A DNA stretch of 64,000 bases from Halichondria panicea. Its lineage: Eukaryota; Porifera; Demospongiae; Suberitida; Halichondriidae. The notes under the pieces are model-generated. The model had not been told where the DNA came from, ran no database searches, and was given only the letters and a program-made list of their open reading frames with translations. Position 1 is the stretch's first letter, and every line of letters starts with the position of its first letter. This document shows positions 36,405 through 49,555 of this stretch, one piece after another. Location of the stretch: positions 5,209,378-5,273,377 of the forward strand of contig NC_087381.1 of NCBI RefSeq assembly GCF_963675165.1, written 5' to 3'. The position numbers were made by a program, and so were the translations under genes.

Positions 36405-36910
36405 ATATTATACTAAGCTTTAGAAGCACCACCATAATTTAGGCAACAGCTGGGCTGAACACATTTTGGGTGTGGAGAAACATTGAGAGAATAATAATAA
36501 ATCATGTTGAAATGTTGAAATGTTTGATTCTGAGTTCACCGAGTCAACCAGCTGTAGTTTTACTGTTAGCCTTAAATCCAGGCCGATTATATAGATATTT
36601 TAATCGGAGACTAATCTATATGGCCTCGTTCCCAGGCAGAGTTGTCGCTAAAATAACGCTAGGTCGCTTAAGGCTAATCCCGATCAATTTGATAATATCG
36701 ATTTGATAAAACACATCGAGTCGATCCTTTACCAGACGAAATCACCTGATTTGATAAAATACATCGAGTTGATTGAGTCGATTGATAATTTATCCTTCCA
36801 GTTTAAGATACAAACACAGTATTTTGTATCGCCATTGAAACAAAAAAGGCTCACCATAAATTCCTATATACACTTGAGTAGTGAGAGCGCACCGAGACAT
36901 TTTACGTTAT

Positions 36911-37110
36911 AGTTGTGACACATGCACGAGTGCCATATGGGATATATTGGCTCAGTAGTGACTTAGGCCCGAGGGCCGCAGGCCTCGAGGGCAAAGGCAC
37001 TACTGAGCCAATAATTATATCCAATGTGCGCACGAGTGAGCTGTATAACAACTGATTTGTTGCATTCCTTGTGCATTCCTTTCCGTGTACACATCACTCC
37101 TTTTATAGGA
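36911..37110. repeat. Dispersed repeat, copy of 8085-8260
   Basis: Same ordered blocks as at 8 kb, with an internal inverted pair TTGGCTCAGTAGTGAC / CACTACTGAGCCAA. Confidence 0.7.
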
Positions 37111-37253
37111 CAACTAGTTTTAACTACTTGTGGTGGCTGTGGAATGCACCAGACGCATGAAAAACGTTTTCTGCCTACCACTGAATCTGTTAACAGTGTT
37201 ATACTATAAAAGGGACCGTTTCAGGTTACTGGTTAGAGGGTGGGCTTTAGGTA

Positions 37254-37440
37254 ACTTCAGCCATACTGATGCCATACTACTGTGCCAGTATCTAGATAGT
37301 GGCACAGTTCACGGCTTGACTTGTACCATATAGCAGATATTGGCACTTCAGCCATACTGATGCCATACTACTGTGCCAGTATCTAGATAGTGGCACAGTT
37401 CACGGCTTGACCTGTGCCATATGGCAGATATTGGCACAGT
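37254..37440 (+). repeat. 91-bp tandem duplication
   Basis: Two nearly identical units beginning ACTTCAGCCATACTGATGCC. Each contains a hairpin CTGTGCCAGTATCTAGATAG... with GTGGCACAG. Confidence 0.85.
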
Positions 37441-37462
37441 GTTTCCTTTGATCTGCCCCATG

Positions 37463-37703
37463 CAGTGGTGGATCCAGGAATATTGAGAGGGAGGTTCTAA
37501 AAAAAAAAGGTCATTACTTTTCCTAAGCAATGAGCATGCGCAATAGAGAGCCCTGCCCACATATCAATAGAAATCAGCCTAGTAACTATACGAATCACGA
37601 TCATTTAAGCTGAGTTGCTAGCTTGGTAAGTTGATCTCCAGTGTGCTCTTGTGTGAAAGGGGGGTTCCATGGAACCCATGGAACCTGTCTGGATCCGCCA
37701 CTG
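37463..37703. mobile_element. hAT-type MITE with CAGTGGNGGATCCAG ends
   Basis: Ends CAGTGGTGGATCCAG and its inverse CTGGATCCGCCACTG. Such ends are familiar from Tip100-like hAT elements. Flanks TGCCCCAT / TGCCCACT are close to an 8-bp duplication. Single ends of the same family lie at 20620-20637, 36285-36308 and 40423-40437. Confidence 0.7.
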
Positions 37704-37768
37704 TGCCCACTCAAAATGCAATATAAGTATTATAGAAGTATCATACTTTAAATATTTCTACTGTGCAG

Positions 37769-38575
37769 ATGGAGGACATTGTGAGAATGGTTGATCTCTT
37801 GAAACTTCTATTCACTCCAAGCACTGACTCAGATCAAGAGGTTTCGAACATGAAAACACTCGAAACTGCTTTTTCTATTCTTGTTAATGTCCCAAATGTC
37901 AGGGAAAATTTTCCTCAAAGCATATGTGTAAGTTATTATTATATCCATGCATGCACGCATAATCAATGATGTACGTACGAACATTTTATACAGCTTGACG
38001 AATCCATAAACAGTGAATTTGCTGAAAGTGCATTATCGCTATGTGAAAGAATGAGCACACGAGTCCCACCATACCTCGCTTCCATTAGTAAAGAGTGCTA
38101 TGTGTCAGAAGTTCATGAGCTGAAATTTGTAAAAGGATATTTAAACCCTGAAGAAGACCCAGAAATGCCTATGAACTATCTTCGCCCAATTGTTTACTAC
38201 AACTATGAAGGACACGTTCTTATTCCGGGAATGGTGGTAAGCAGCCGCCGTGTCATTGATGCTCATAATCTGGGAAATACTGGCCAGGCTGATTCAACAC
38301 AAAATCAGGTACCGATTTGGAAAAATTCATTGCAATATCAGCAAGACTTGTATGTAAAATTATTGATTATTATGTGTGTCCAGGAGTAAATAATGGGGAG
38401 TAAGTTATTTATTGCCCAGCATGCACGAGATGCTGCACTGTGTGCATGTGAATGCAGTGGATGAAATCTGCTTTTGGGCTTATATAATTATATAGCTGCA
38501 AAGTCTTGAGCATTGCTTGTTGATACATCCATGCAGTGTGGAAGCAATTCAGAGTCTACACAAGAGGAAAAATGA
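37769..38575 (+). CDS. Downstream exons, possible MIEAP-like C-terminal domain
   Basis: Exon 37769-37927 (53 codons, MEDIVRMVDLLKLLF to NFPQSIC) and exon from 37994 join in phase 0. The second reads CERMSTRVPPYLASI, SEVHELKFVKGY, then YLRPIVYYNYEGHVLIPGMV, and ends at CAAAATCAG before a GT. Three phase-0 endings are possible: an acceptor at 38381 (GAG, TAA), an exon at 38537-38575 (CGSNSESTQEEK, TGA) or one at 39133 (GGTSEHSLREL...). The PPYL and RPIVYY...GHVLIPG pattern is reminiscent of the C-terminal domain of mitochondria-eating protein (SPATA18), but that is a weak call. It may be a separate gene or the 3' half of the gene starting at 28542, since both use phase-0 junctions on the same strand. 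Confidence 0.5.
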
Positions 38576-40862
38576 TCTCTATACGTCACTGCTTCAACTG
38601 GATAGCTTAGAACTATACCACTTTAGGCGTTGTTATTGTTACATACTATAATTATAATAGCTAGATTGGTTATATAGTTTATTGTATTATAATATAGATC
38701 TATAGCCATGCCCCAATCGTTTGTATAACATACCTTTGGTTCTATCACTATAATTTTAGCAAAAAAACATTTTGTGAAAAAATGGGGAAGAGTAGCTATA
38801 ATTATATATAGGGTTGTAATAGCATGCGAACTGAAGTAACAAAACAAGAGTGTGGGTTAGGCTGCCACTGCAACTTTGACTTTAGTTTCCAGCTCACCTC
38901 ATGGATTTGCCAATTGACCTTTGTACCTTGTTATTATGACATTATTGCATTACGTAATGCCTTTTTGCTAAATCCTGACTGAACATTTCAAATTGAACGT
39001 TTGTGTAATTATAATGGATAATGGTAACTTCTTGCTTTGCTGTTTCTTGGCAGCTATACCATAGTATAAAACAACAATCAGTACCGACATTTTTTCAAAC
39101 CCCTAATACACTGTAGCTATTTATCCTCACAGGGAGGAACGTCTGAGCACTCTTTACGCGAATTAAGTCACGGCACAATGGAATGTGATTATTCTAACGA
39201 CATACACAATCTCTTCTTAGCCACATCACTACAAGGTTCAGTCAAGGGCGTATCTCTGTATACGCCCTTGGTTCAGTGCATTGATGCATGTTATTTGGGG
39301 TCACATGTGATAACGTCCAGGCGAATGCACTGAACTTTTAGTGATTTGTGCACACATGTCGGACCTCCTCTGGCATAACAGGCAAACAGTTGTATTCTAG
39401 GTCATTGTCACTACTGCATGTTCCTCTAAATGTTGTTCGTGCTTGCGTTCCATGCGATCACTAGAAATAGAGGTAGGGGAGCCACAAATCACAAACAGAT
39501 ATAATTATGTATTAGTTAATGTATTAGTTAATGTACAGTGTAGAGAGGGGTTTATGACAGTAAACCTCCCGACTACAAGGGCGTAAGCCCGAGGGGGAGG
39601 TGTGGTTTACTGTCATAAACCCCGAGGCACTGTGCGATATATATGTCCCATCTGATTGGCTGACTGGTTGCTATGCATCAAGCTGCATGACTACCACATA
39701 GCAACACTATTCAAACAAGAAGACAACTAGGAAAAAATAGCTTGTTCACACCAGGGCTGTTGTCCACACTCAAATCCTTGCGCAGCCTGGACAGAATAAT
39801 ATGAGCAGCCAGCCCCTCCCTCTCTCTGTTCAATTAGTAAGCCCCTCCCTCCACTTACTACGCAGCAACCAGAGAAGAACTGAACAACACAGCTAGCTCT
39901 AGACGTGACGGTGTCTAGACCAGCTCTCTTCAGCTATGCCAGGCTAGTAGGCAAGCAAAGGTAAGCTTAAAATAGCCACTCTTATATTATTACTAAACTG
40001 GCTTCTTTTTATTTAATACAGAAGCTGAACAGGCCTAGTGCAGTGCGTTCAGTTCTAGTGCTAGTGAGCAAGGTGAGCCCTAGCCCTCTCCCAGAGTGTC
40101 TCTAAAGCAGCTCCTTCTGCAAGCACACAGCAGAATTTTTGATGAACTAGTCTACAGACTACACCCTCTGTCTCTATGTTTTCATTTATGACATTTTGTT
40201 TCACATGCAAGACATTTTCATTCATCGAAAACACCATTAATTTATTTTTACTGCATATGCTTGAGGTGCCAATAATTTATGAGCCATATGTTCCCTTGTA
40301 GCCCTGAGGTGCCAATTTATGACAGTTAAACCCCACTAGACTACATGGCAAAAGTGTAGTAGGTGGGAAATATATGCACGTATATATAGACCACAATTAT
40401 TGATTAAGGCCATGTATCAGTGGCGGATCTAGAAAAAGTGGTAGGTAATAGGTGCTGAGCAAGAGAGGCAAGGAGTATTCTGCGCGTTCAACTTGAAGAA
40501 ACAGCTCCTATATATATCAGGTGAGGACATGATGAGGTTGGTACCAAACTGTAGTGCACACCCTCGGCTACCTGCTAAATGACGTCTCGGGGGTATCCAC
40601 ATACATGCATGGGGGTAAGAGATTAATGGAAAATTATACTTATAATTAGCATAAAATTAATACTATAGAGACAAGTGTATAAAATTAGTATAATGATCAG
40701 TAAATTTAGTCAACAATAAATGCAACAAAACTAATTATACTAAGCTAGATACTATAATTATAAGTGCATCATTCTAATACATTACAGTCTGCTATTATTA
40801 ATAATTAATGAAAGTACACATTGTTGTTTAGTCGTAGTACATTCTTGTTTCTTGAGGTGTCC
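38576..40862. other. Intergenic stretch between the + gene and receptor A
   Basis: Holds a fragment of the GTCCGACATG MITE family (39290-39372), a hairpin GGGTTTATGACAGTAAAC / GTTTACTGTCATAAACCC at 39548-39625 and a single hAT-type end near 40423. No supported gene; an exon at 39133 could belong to the upstream gene. Confidence 0.45.
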
Positions 40863-41305
40863 TCAGAGTGTGCCCCCGTACACAGGACAAGGACCCACGT
40901 CAAAACTGTACTGTTTGCTCCCATTATTCACCACAGGGAGTCCTACCTCGTCATACTCCGAGTCCGCAGTTGCCTCTGGCACTTTATTGAGAGGAAAATT
41001 GCTCATGTTCGTTTCTTCACTGTTCACATTCCTGATGCTGTATAGAAAAAATTATTAACGCATATAATGTGTAAATAACAGCTAGCGCTATCATGCATGC
41101 ATTGACCGACTAAAGAGTACGTTAAGTTGTTACTATATCTTTCGTAATTATACGAAATTATTGAATCAGTGGGAGGGAATGTTTGGTACCTTGTCCCTTT
41201 AAAAGAGTTCTGAGCGATAGGAATTTTGTTTCAATGTTTCTTGGTGGCTATCACAACAGCTAAAAATACAAACATCACAAAAATGATAATACTTGTAGCT
41301 ATCAC

Positions 41306-41899
41306 CAGGAGCACGTTACAGAAGGCGCGTCTTACCTCGGGAATCGCATCTCATGGAAGTTTGCAAAGCATGACCTTATATGCAAAACTACTAAGTGGGT
41401 CTGCGGGCGAGTGCTAATTGAGCTGACGATGCACTTTTACAGAGCATAGGTCAATAAAAGTGAAAAGTTACAGCTAGCTAGCTAGATATAGGCCTGGTAG
41501 TAAGCTCTCTCTTCTAACAACCCCAGTAAGACTCCCTACTGCAAAAACAAAACGCCTAGTATGTGTTAGTCTAAGTCTAGCAAACTTTCTCTGTACAAAG
41601 TGACTGGATATGCTCCCATTTTAGAACTTTCTGTACCTTACCGATGACAGCCTCTTCCATGATGTATACCAACATCCATCAAAGATCTAGCTATTCATTT
41701 TAGCTCTTTCTGGCTCAACCTAGCTCTCCTGCTGCTGCATTACATACAAAATCTGTTTATAATGATATTCACAGGCTGACCGCGGTCTGTACTTTATGTA
41801 CTGCACACTTTTCTTGGCAATGCCGCGTTTAGGAAAGCACACGAGATGCGATTTCCGAACCCATGCACAGTTAGACGCTCCTTCTGTAATGTGCTCCTG
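41306..41899. mobile_element. 594-bp element with CAGGAGC ends inside receptor A membrane segment
   Basis: Inverted ends CAGGAGCACGTTACAGAAGG and its counterpart. CTATCAC at 41299-41305 and 41900-41906. Excision in silico joins ENTVGSVIA to TSIIIFVMFVFLAVVIATKK, one continuous membrane helix. The second copy of the family is at 43528. Confidence 0.8.
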
Positions 41900-43527
41900 C
41901 TATCACAGAGCCCACAGTGTTTTCCATATCGACTTGTACTGGGCACTCCAAACTATCGAAGTCAGCAATAACTGCAAGTTGAATTGAGGTTAAGATTAAA
42001 ATTCTGAATAATCACAATTGAAGTGGAATGAATCCATTTCTCTATAATTTATACTCAAGCACTTCTGATGTGGACAGATCACTTGAGCTCAACAATGTTG
42101 CCCTGTATGTCACATGCTGTGGAGAATCAGCACAGCATTTCAGAAATGCGTTAAACAAGAAAGTTGAGTTTAAACGACAATTACAAGAAGCAATGACACC
42201 TTGCACAAGTGTGGTAGTGATGTCATCAGTTTTCTGAACCATTTCAGAGGCAGTGTACTGACTGCAATCACGTACACCACCAAAACGGAGTTGAATTATA
42301 AGACCTGAAGTTAAGATAATTGTACTTGAATTAATTAACGAGTATCATGAATCGATTCAGGTATTCTTATATGCATGCATGAGTAACATGCACAGTTGCA
42401 ATTGTTGCAACACTTCGTATAATTATGTATAACTAAAGTCCTCCGTATTCTCACCTTTACATGATAAATTTGGCAAACTCCATACACCAGCAGTGCCATT
42501 ATTATTGCTGCAGAGTCTCGTATAATTTCCAGAGAGACGGTAGCCAGTGTTACAGCTGTGTTGAGCTACTGTTCCTTCTAGTATGATGGAACTGCTTGGA
42601 AGGTAAGTAACCACTCCATTCACAAGAGTGAGAGGAGGACAAATTGCTGCATTAAAATTTAGTTATAGCTGACAAAACTATTAGCTACACACCTTTACAA
42701 GTTGGTACAGTGCTCCAACTTCCATCAGCCTCACAGGTCACTATGGATGATTCTGCCAGTTGATAACCAATGTTACAGCTGTAAAATGCAGCATCTCCAA
42801 ATGATGTACCAGCGAAAGTTCTGGACCCATTGGGAATTGTTGGAGGATTGTCGCAGGAGCCAGGCTGAGAAGCTACAGATGTGCATAAAAGCCATGTTAC
42901 GAACAGTTTTTTTTTTTTAACAAGTCGAAAACTATTGATTTTACAATAAAGGTACAGTATATAGATCGGTGTGCTATATACTTGGCGCTTTAATTGTAAC
43001 TTTGTATAGTTGCATTTTTAGTATGTGGGCATGGCGTATCTGTGTGTTATCGTTATAGTGTCTGCTAACCTCACAGTTCACTGTAGCTTGCCCGAGGGAT
43101 GATAACTATACCCTCGTTTAAAGCATCCATGAAATGAACTCTCATGATCGCCAAACATTACAAATTGGTCTGACTATATAATTATATATATATATATAAT
43201 AGTATTCGAACTTCGGCTAGCTTGACAAGTCATGCATGCACTGTAGCCGATCCTGAACTTTGGTAGCCAGTGTCACAGGTGTATAGGTCACTATTCCTCC
43301 TGCTATACTATGCTTGTTAGTGTACCAGGTGATCCATTGAAAATTAATGACGAGTCACAACTAGATCTATAGCTGTGATTTGTATGAATGATAGATTTTT
43401 TATGCTGTGTAAAGCAAATGATGCCACAAAATTGCTACAGTAGGCTATTAAATAGGGATAGTGGACAGTGACACCCTTTATTACACCTAATAAAAGTTAG
43501 TATACACACATACATAATTAGTATAAT

Positions 43528-43779
43528 CAGGAGCCCATAAGAGAAGGAACGGCTAACTTCAACGTATACTCGGGGATCACATCTCGTAATTGCCGGTGAA
43601 ACCGCACTTCCTTGTTTGGAAGCGACTAAGTGCTTGCAAACCGCAGCCCTGTATTGTGTATAACACGTGTAGGGATTCAACCACTTAAGTGACTCTGCAT
43701 AATTATATGGAAATGCGGTCATAACCACTTACGAAACGTGATCCCCGTAGTCAGCCGCTCCTTCTCTTATGGGCTCCTG
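43528..43779. mobile_element. 252-bp CAGGAGC-family MITE
   Basis: Ends CAGGAGCCCATAAGAGAAGG and its inverse; GTATAAT flanks both sides (43521-43527 and 43780-43786). Lies between CCP exons of receptor A. Confidence 0.8.
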
Positions 43780-44282
43780 GTATAATTTTTATAGCCTTTA
43801 TATAGAATGCATACCTAAACAAGTTGGCCTTGGGCTCCAATTTCCGCTATCTTGACAGACAACAGTAGCTGATCCCGACAGTTGATAGCCAGAGTTACAG
43901 CTGTACACCACAATCCCTCCTTGTATGATTCTAGTGGGTGTGCCAGGAGATCCATTTGAGATAGAAGGAGGGGAACTACAAATGGCTGCATGCAATTATT
44001 TTACTCAAATAAATTTTATTGCATACATTATTATAATTATTATACCTAAGCAGGTTGATAGAGTATCCCAATTTCCACTAGCCAGGCATAACACTGTAGC
44101 TGATCCTGATAATTGGTACCCTGTGTTACAGGTGTAGGGTGCCATATCCCCATATGTAGTGCCGGTGAAAGTCCTGGACCCATTGGGAATGGTCGGAGGG
44201 TCACCACAGGAAACAGCTATACAAAATAATGTAGAAGGTTTAATTAGTATAGTTAATGCTGTAGCAAAAATTACAATCTTAC

Positions 44283-47200
44283 GTGGGCAAGTCGGTCTAG
44301 TATTCCAACTTCCGCTAGCCTCACAGTTCACTGTAGCTGATCCTGACAGTACGTAACCAGTATTACAGCTGTACGTCCCCGTTCCTCCAAATGTTGTACT
44401 TGTTGGTGTACCAGGTGATCCATTGGAAATAGAGGGAAGAGACCCACAGGAGACGACTATTATAATGGAAAGGCAGTGCATTTTAATCTGACAACTAGCT
44501 ACTCATTGCTCACTTTCACAAGTTGGTCTAGTACTCCAACCTCCGCTAGCCTCACAGGTCACTGTAGCTGATCCTGACAGTATGTAACCAGTATTACAGC
44601 TGTACGTCCCTGTCCCTCCAAATGTTGTACTTGTTGGTGTACCAGGTGATCCATTGGAAATAGAGGGAAGAGACCCACAGGAGACGACTATTATAATGGA
44701 AAGGCAGTGCATTTTAATCTGACAACTAGCTACTCATTGCTCACTTTCACAAGTTGGTCTAGTACTCCAACCTCCGCTAGCCTCACAGGTCACTGTAGCT
44801 GATCCTGACAGTACGTAACCAGTATTACAGCTGTACGTCCCTGTCCCTCCAAATGTTGTCTTTGTTGGTGTATCAGGTGACCCATTGGAAATAGAGGGAA
44901 GGGGCCCACAGGAAATGACTAAAATATATTATAAGAGGCAATGCATTTCAATATGTTACAGTCTCGATCCATACTCATTGCTCACTTTCACAAGTCGGTC
45001 TAGTACTCCAACCTCCGCTAGCCTCACAGGTCACTGTAGCTGATCCTGACAGTACGTAACCAATATTACAGCTGTACGTCCCTGTCCCTCCAAATGATGT
45101 ACTTGTTGGTGTATCATGTGACCCATTGAAAATAGAGGGAAGGGGCCCACAGGAGATGACTAAGATGCAATGCATTTCAATATGTTACAATCTCGATCCA
45201 TAGTCATCACTCACCATCACAAGTTGGTCTAGTACTCCAACCTCCACTAGCCTCACAGGTCACTGTAGCTGATCCTGACAGTACGTAACCAGTATTACAG
45301 CTGTACGTCCCTGTCCCTCCAAATGTTGTACTTGTTGGTGTATCAGGTGACCCATTGGAAATAGAAGGAAGAGACCCACAGGAGACGACTATTATAATGG
45401 AATGTTGTGCATTTTAATCTGACAACTAGCTATATATACTTATTGCTCACTTTCACAAGTTGGTCTAGTACTCCAACCTCCGCTAGCCTCACAGGTCACT
45501 GTAGCTGATCCTGACAGTACGTAACCAGTATTACAGCTGTACGTCCCTGTCCCTCCAAATGTTGTCTTTGTTGGTGTATCAGGTGACCCATTGGAAATAG
45601 AGGGAAGGGGCCCACAGGAAATGACTAAAATAATTATATTATAAGAGGCAATGCATTTCAATATGTTACAGTCTCCTAGCTACTCATTGCTCACCTTCAC
45701 AAGTCGGTCTAGTACTCCAACCTCCGCTAGCCTCACAGTTCACTGTAGCTGATCCTGACAGTACGTAACCAATATTACAGCTGTACGTCCCTGTCCCTCC
45801 AAATGATGTACTTGTTGGTGTATCAGGTGACCCATTGGAAATAGAGGGAAGGGGCCCACAGGAGATGACTAAGATGCAATGCATTTCAATATGTTACAAT
45901 CTCGATCCATAGACATCGCTCACCATCACAAGTTGGTCTAGTACTCCAACCTCCGCTAGCCTCACAGTTCACTGTAGCTGATCCTGACAGTACGTAACCA
46001 GTACTACAGCTGTACGTCCCTGTCCCTCCAAATGTTGTACTTGTTGGTGTATCAGGTGACCCATTGGAAATAGAAGGAAGAGACCCACAGGAGACGACTA
46101 TTATAATGGAAAGGTGGTGCATTTTAATCTGACAACTAGCTATATATACTCATTGCTCACTTTCACAAGTTGGTCTAGTACTCCAACCTCCGCTAGCCTC
46201 ACAGGTCACTGTAGCTGATCCTGAGAGTACGTAACCAGTATTACAGCTGTATGTCACTGTTCCTCCAAATGTTGTACTTGTTGGAGTACCAGGTGACCCA
46301 TTGGAAATAGAGGGAAGAGACCCACAGGATACGACTATAATAATAGAAAGGCGGTGCATTATAATCTAACAATCAAAGTCTCCTAGCTACTCATTGCTCA
46401 CTTTCACAAGTTGGTCTAGTACTCCAACCTCCGCTAGCCTCACAGTTCACTGTAGCTGATCCTGACAGTACGTAACCAGTATTACAGCTGTACGTCCCTG
46501 TCCCTCCAAATGTTGTACTTGTTGGTGTATCAGGTGACCCATTGGAAATAGAAGGAAGAGACCCACAGGAGACGACTATTATAATGGAATGTTGTGCATT
46601 TTAATCTGACAACTAGCTATATATACTCTTTGCTCACTTTCACAAGTTGGTCTAGTACTCCAACCTCCGCTAGCCTCACAGGTCACTGTAGCTGATCCTG
46701 ACAGTATGTAACCAGTATTACAGCTGTACGTCCCTGTCCCTCCAAATGTTGTACTTGTTGGTGTACCAGGTGACCCATTGGAAATAGAGGGAAGGGGCCC
46801 ACAGGAGATGACTAAGATGCAATGCATTTCAATATGTTACAATCTCGATCCATATTCATCGCTCACCATCACAAGACGGTCTAGTACTCCAACCTCCGCT
46901 AGCCTCACAGGTCACTGTAGCTGATCCTGACAGTATGTAACCAGTATTACAGCTGTACGTCCCTGTCCCTCCAAATGTTGTACTTGTTGGGGTATCAGGT
47001 GACCCATTGGAAATAGAGGGAAGGGGCCCACAGGAGATAACTAAGATGCAGTGCATTTCAATCTCGATCCATATTCATCGCTCACCTTCACAAGTTGGTC
47101 TAGTACTCCAACCTCCGCTAGCCTCACAGGTCACTGTAGCTGATCCTGACAGTACGTAACCAGTATTACAGCTGTACGTCCCTGTTCCTTCAAATGTTGT

Positions 47201-49392
47201 ACTTGTTGGAGTACCTGGTGACCCATTGGAAATAGAGGGAAGAGACCCGCAGGATACGACTATTATAATGGAAAGGCGGTGCATTATAATCTGTCTCCTA
47301 GCTACTCATTGCTCACTTTCACAAGTTGGTCTAGTACTCCAACCTCCGCTAGCCTCACAGTTCACTGTAACTGATCCTGACAGTACATAGCCAGTATTAC
47401 AGCTGTACGTCACTGTCCCTCCAAATGTTGTACTTGTTGGTGTACCAGGTGACCCATTGGAAATAGAGGGAAGAGACCCACAGGAGATGACTAAGATGCA
47501 ATGCATTTCAATATGTTACAATCTCGATCCATAGTCATCACTCACCATCACAAGTTGGTGTAGTACTCCAACCTCCGCTAGCCTCACAGGTCACTGTAGC
47601 TGATCCTGACAGTACGTAACCAGTATTACAGCTGTACGTCACTGTCCCTCCAAATGTTGTACTTGTTGGTGTATCAGGTGACCCATTGGAAATAGAAGGA
47701 AGAGACCCACAGGAGACGACTATTATAATGGAAAGTTGGTGTATTTTAATCTGACAACTAGCTATATATACTCATTGCTCACTTTCACAAGTTGGTCTAG
47801 TACTCCAACCTCCGCTAGCCTCACAGGTCACTGTAGCTGATCCTGAGAGTACGTAACCAGTATTACAGCTGTATGTCACTGTTCCTCCAAATGTTGTACT
47901 TGTTGGAGTACCAGGTGACCCATTGGAAATAGAGGGAAGAGACCCACAGGATACGACTATAATAATAGAAAGGCGGTGCATTATAATCTGACAATCAAAG
48001 TCTCCTAGCTACTCATTGCTCACTTTCACAAGTTGGTCTAGTACTCCAACCTCCGCTAGCCTCACAGTTTACTGTAGCTGATCCTGACAGTACGTAACCA
48101 GTATTACAGCTGTACGTCCCTGTCCCTCCAAATGTTGTACTTGTTGGTGTATCAGGTGACCCATTGGAAATAGAAGGAAGAGACCCACAGGAGACGACTA
48201 TTATAATGGAAAGGTGGTGCATTTTAATCTGACAACTAGCTATATATACTCATTGCTCACTTTCACAAGTTGGTCTAGTACTCCAACCTCCGCTAGCCTC
48301 ACAGGTCACTGTAGCTGATCCTGAGAGTACGTAACCAGTATTACAGCTGTATGTCACTGTTCCTCCAAATGTTGTACTTGTTGGAGTACCAGGTGACCCA
48401 TTGGAAATAGAGGGAAGAGACCCACAGGATACGACTATAATAATAGAAAGGCGGTGCATTATAATCTGACAATCAAAGTCTCCTAGCTACTCATTGCTCA
48501 CTTTCACAAGTTGGTCTAGTACTCCAACCTCCGCTAGCCTCACAGTTTACTGTAGCTGATCCTGACAGTACGTAACCAGTATTACAGCTGTACGTCCCTG
48601 TCCCTCCAAATGTTGTACTTGTTGGTGTATCAGGTGACCCATTGGAAATAGAAGGAAGAGACCCACAGGAGACGACTATTATAATGGAATGTTGTGCATT
48701 TTAATCTGACAACTAGCTATATATACTCTTTGCTCACTTTCACAAGTTGGTCTAGTACTCCAACCTCCGCTAGCCTCACAGGTCACTGTAGCTGATCCTG
48801 ACAGTACGTAACCAGTATTACAACTGTATGTCACTGTCCCTCCAAATGTTGTACTTGTTGGAGTACCAGGTGACCCATTGGAAATAGAAGGAAGAGACCC
48901 ACAGGAGACGACTGTTATAATGGGCGAAATAGGTTTGAATCTGATACAGTCTCGATCCATAGTCATTGCTCACTGTCACAAGTTGGTCTAGTACTCCAAC
49001 CTCCGCTAGCCTCACAGGTCACTGTAGCTGATCCTGACAGTACGTATCCAGTATTACAGCTGTATGTCACTGTTCCTCCAAATGTTGTACTTGTTGGAGT
49101 ATCAGGTGACCCATTGGAAATAGAGGGAAGAGACTCACAGGAGACGACTATTATAATGGAAAGGCGGTGGATTTTAATCTGACAATTAAAGTCTCCTAGC
49201 TACTCATTGCATGCTCACTTTCACAAGTCGGTCTAGTACTCCAACCTCCGCTAGCCTCACAGGTCACTGTAGCTGATCCTGACAGTACGTAACCAGTATT
49301 ACAACTGTATGTCACTGTCCCTCCAACAGTTGTACTTGTTGGTGTATCAGGTGACCCATTGGAAATAGATGGAGGAGAGTTACAATTCACAG
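44283..49392 (-). repeat. Homogenised array of 22 CCP exons, period about 237 bp
   Basis: Each unit is a 174-bp phase 1-1 exon (57 codons plus split codon) and a 55-75-bp intron. Exon ranges (low-high): 44283-44456, 44514-44687, 44745-44918, 44986-45159, 45215-45388, 45451-45624, 45695-45868, 45924-46097, 46161-46334, 46402-46575, 46638-46811, 46867-47040, 47086-47259, 47317-47490, 47546-47719, 47783-47956, 48024-48197, 48261-48434, 48502-48675, 48738-48911, 48974-49147, 49219-49392. Introns are as similar as exons. The units at 46161, 47783 and 48261 encode identical proteins. Confidence 0.9.
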
Positions 49393-49555
49393 CTATAATA
49401 ATTATACGTAAACCCCAGTTATATTGATTATAGTATGCATGCCTATAGTAATTACCTATACATGTAGGTACGGAGATCCAGAAAACAAGATCAATTTCTT
49501 CCATTTCACAAATAGCTGTGGCAGATCCCAACAGTTGGTACCCAGGGTTGCATCT

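Noticed and set aside
44159-44356. Plus-strand frames through the CCP array
   Set aside because: They recur only because the CCP exons recur on the minus strand; no independent motif.
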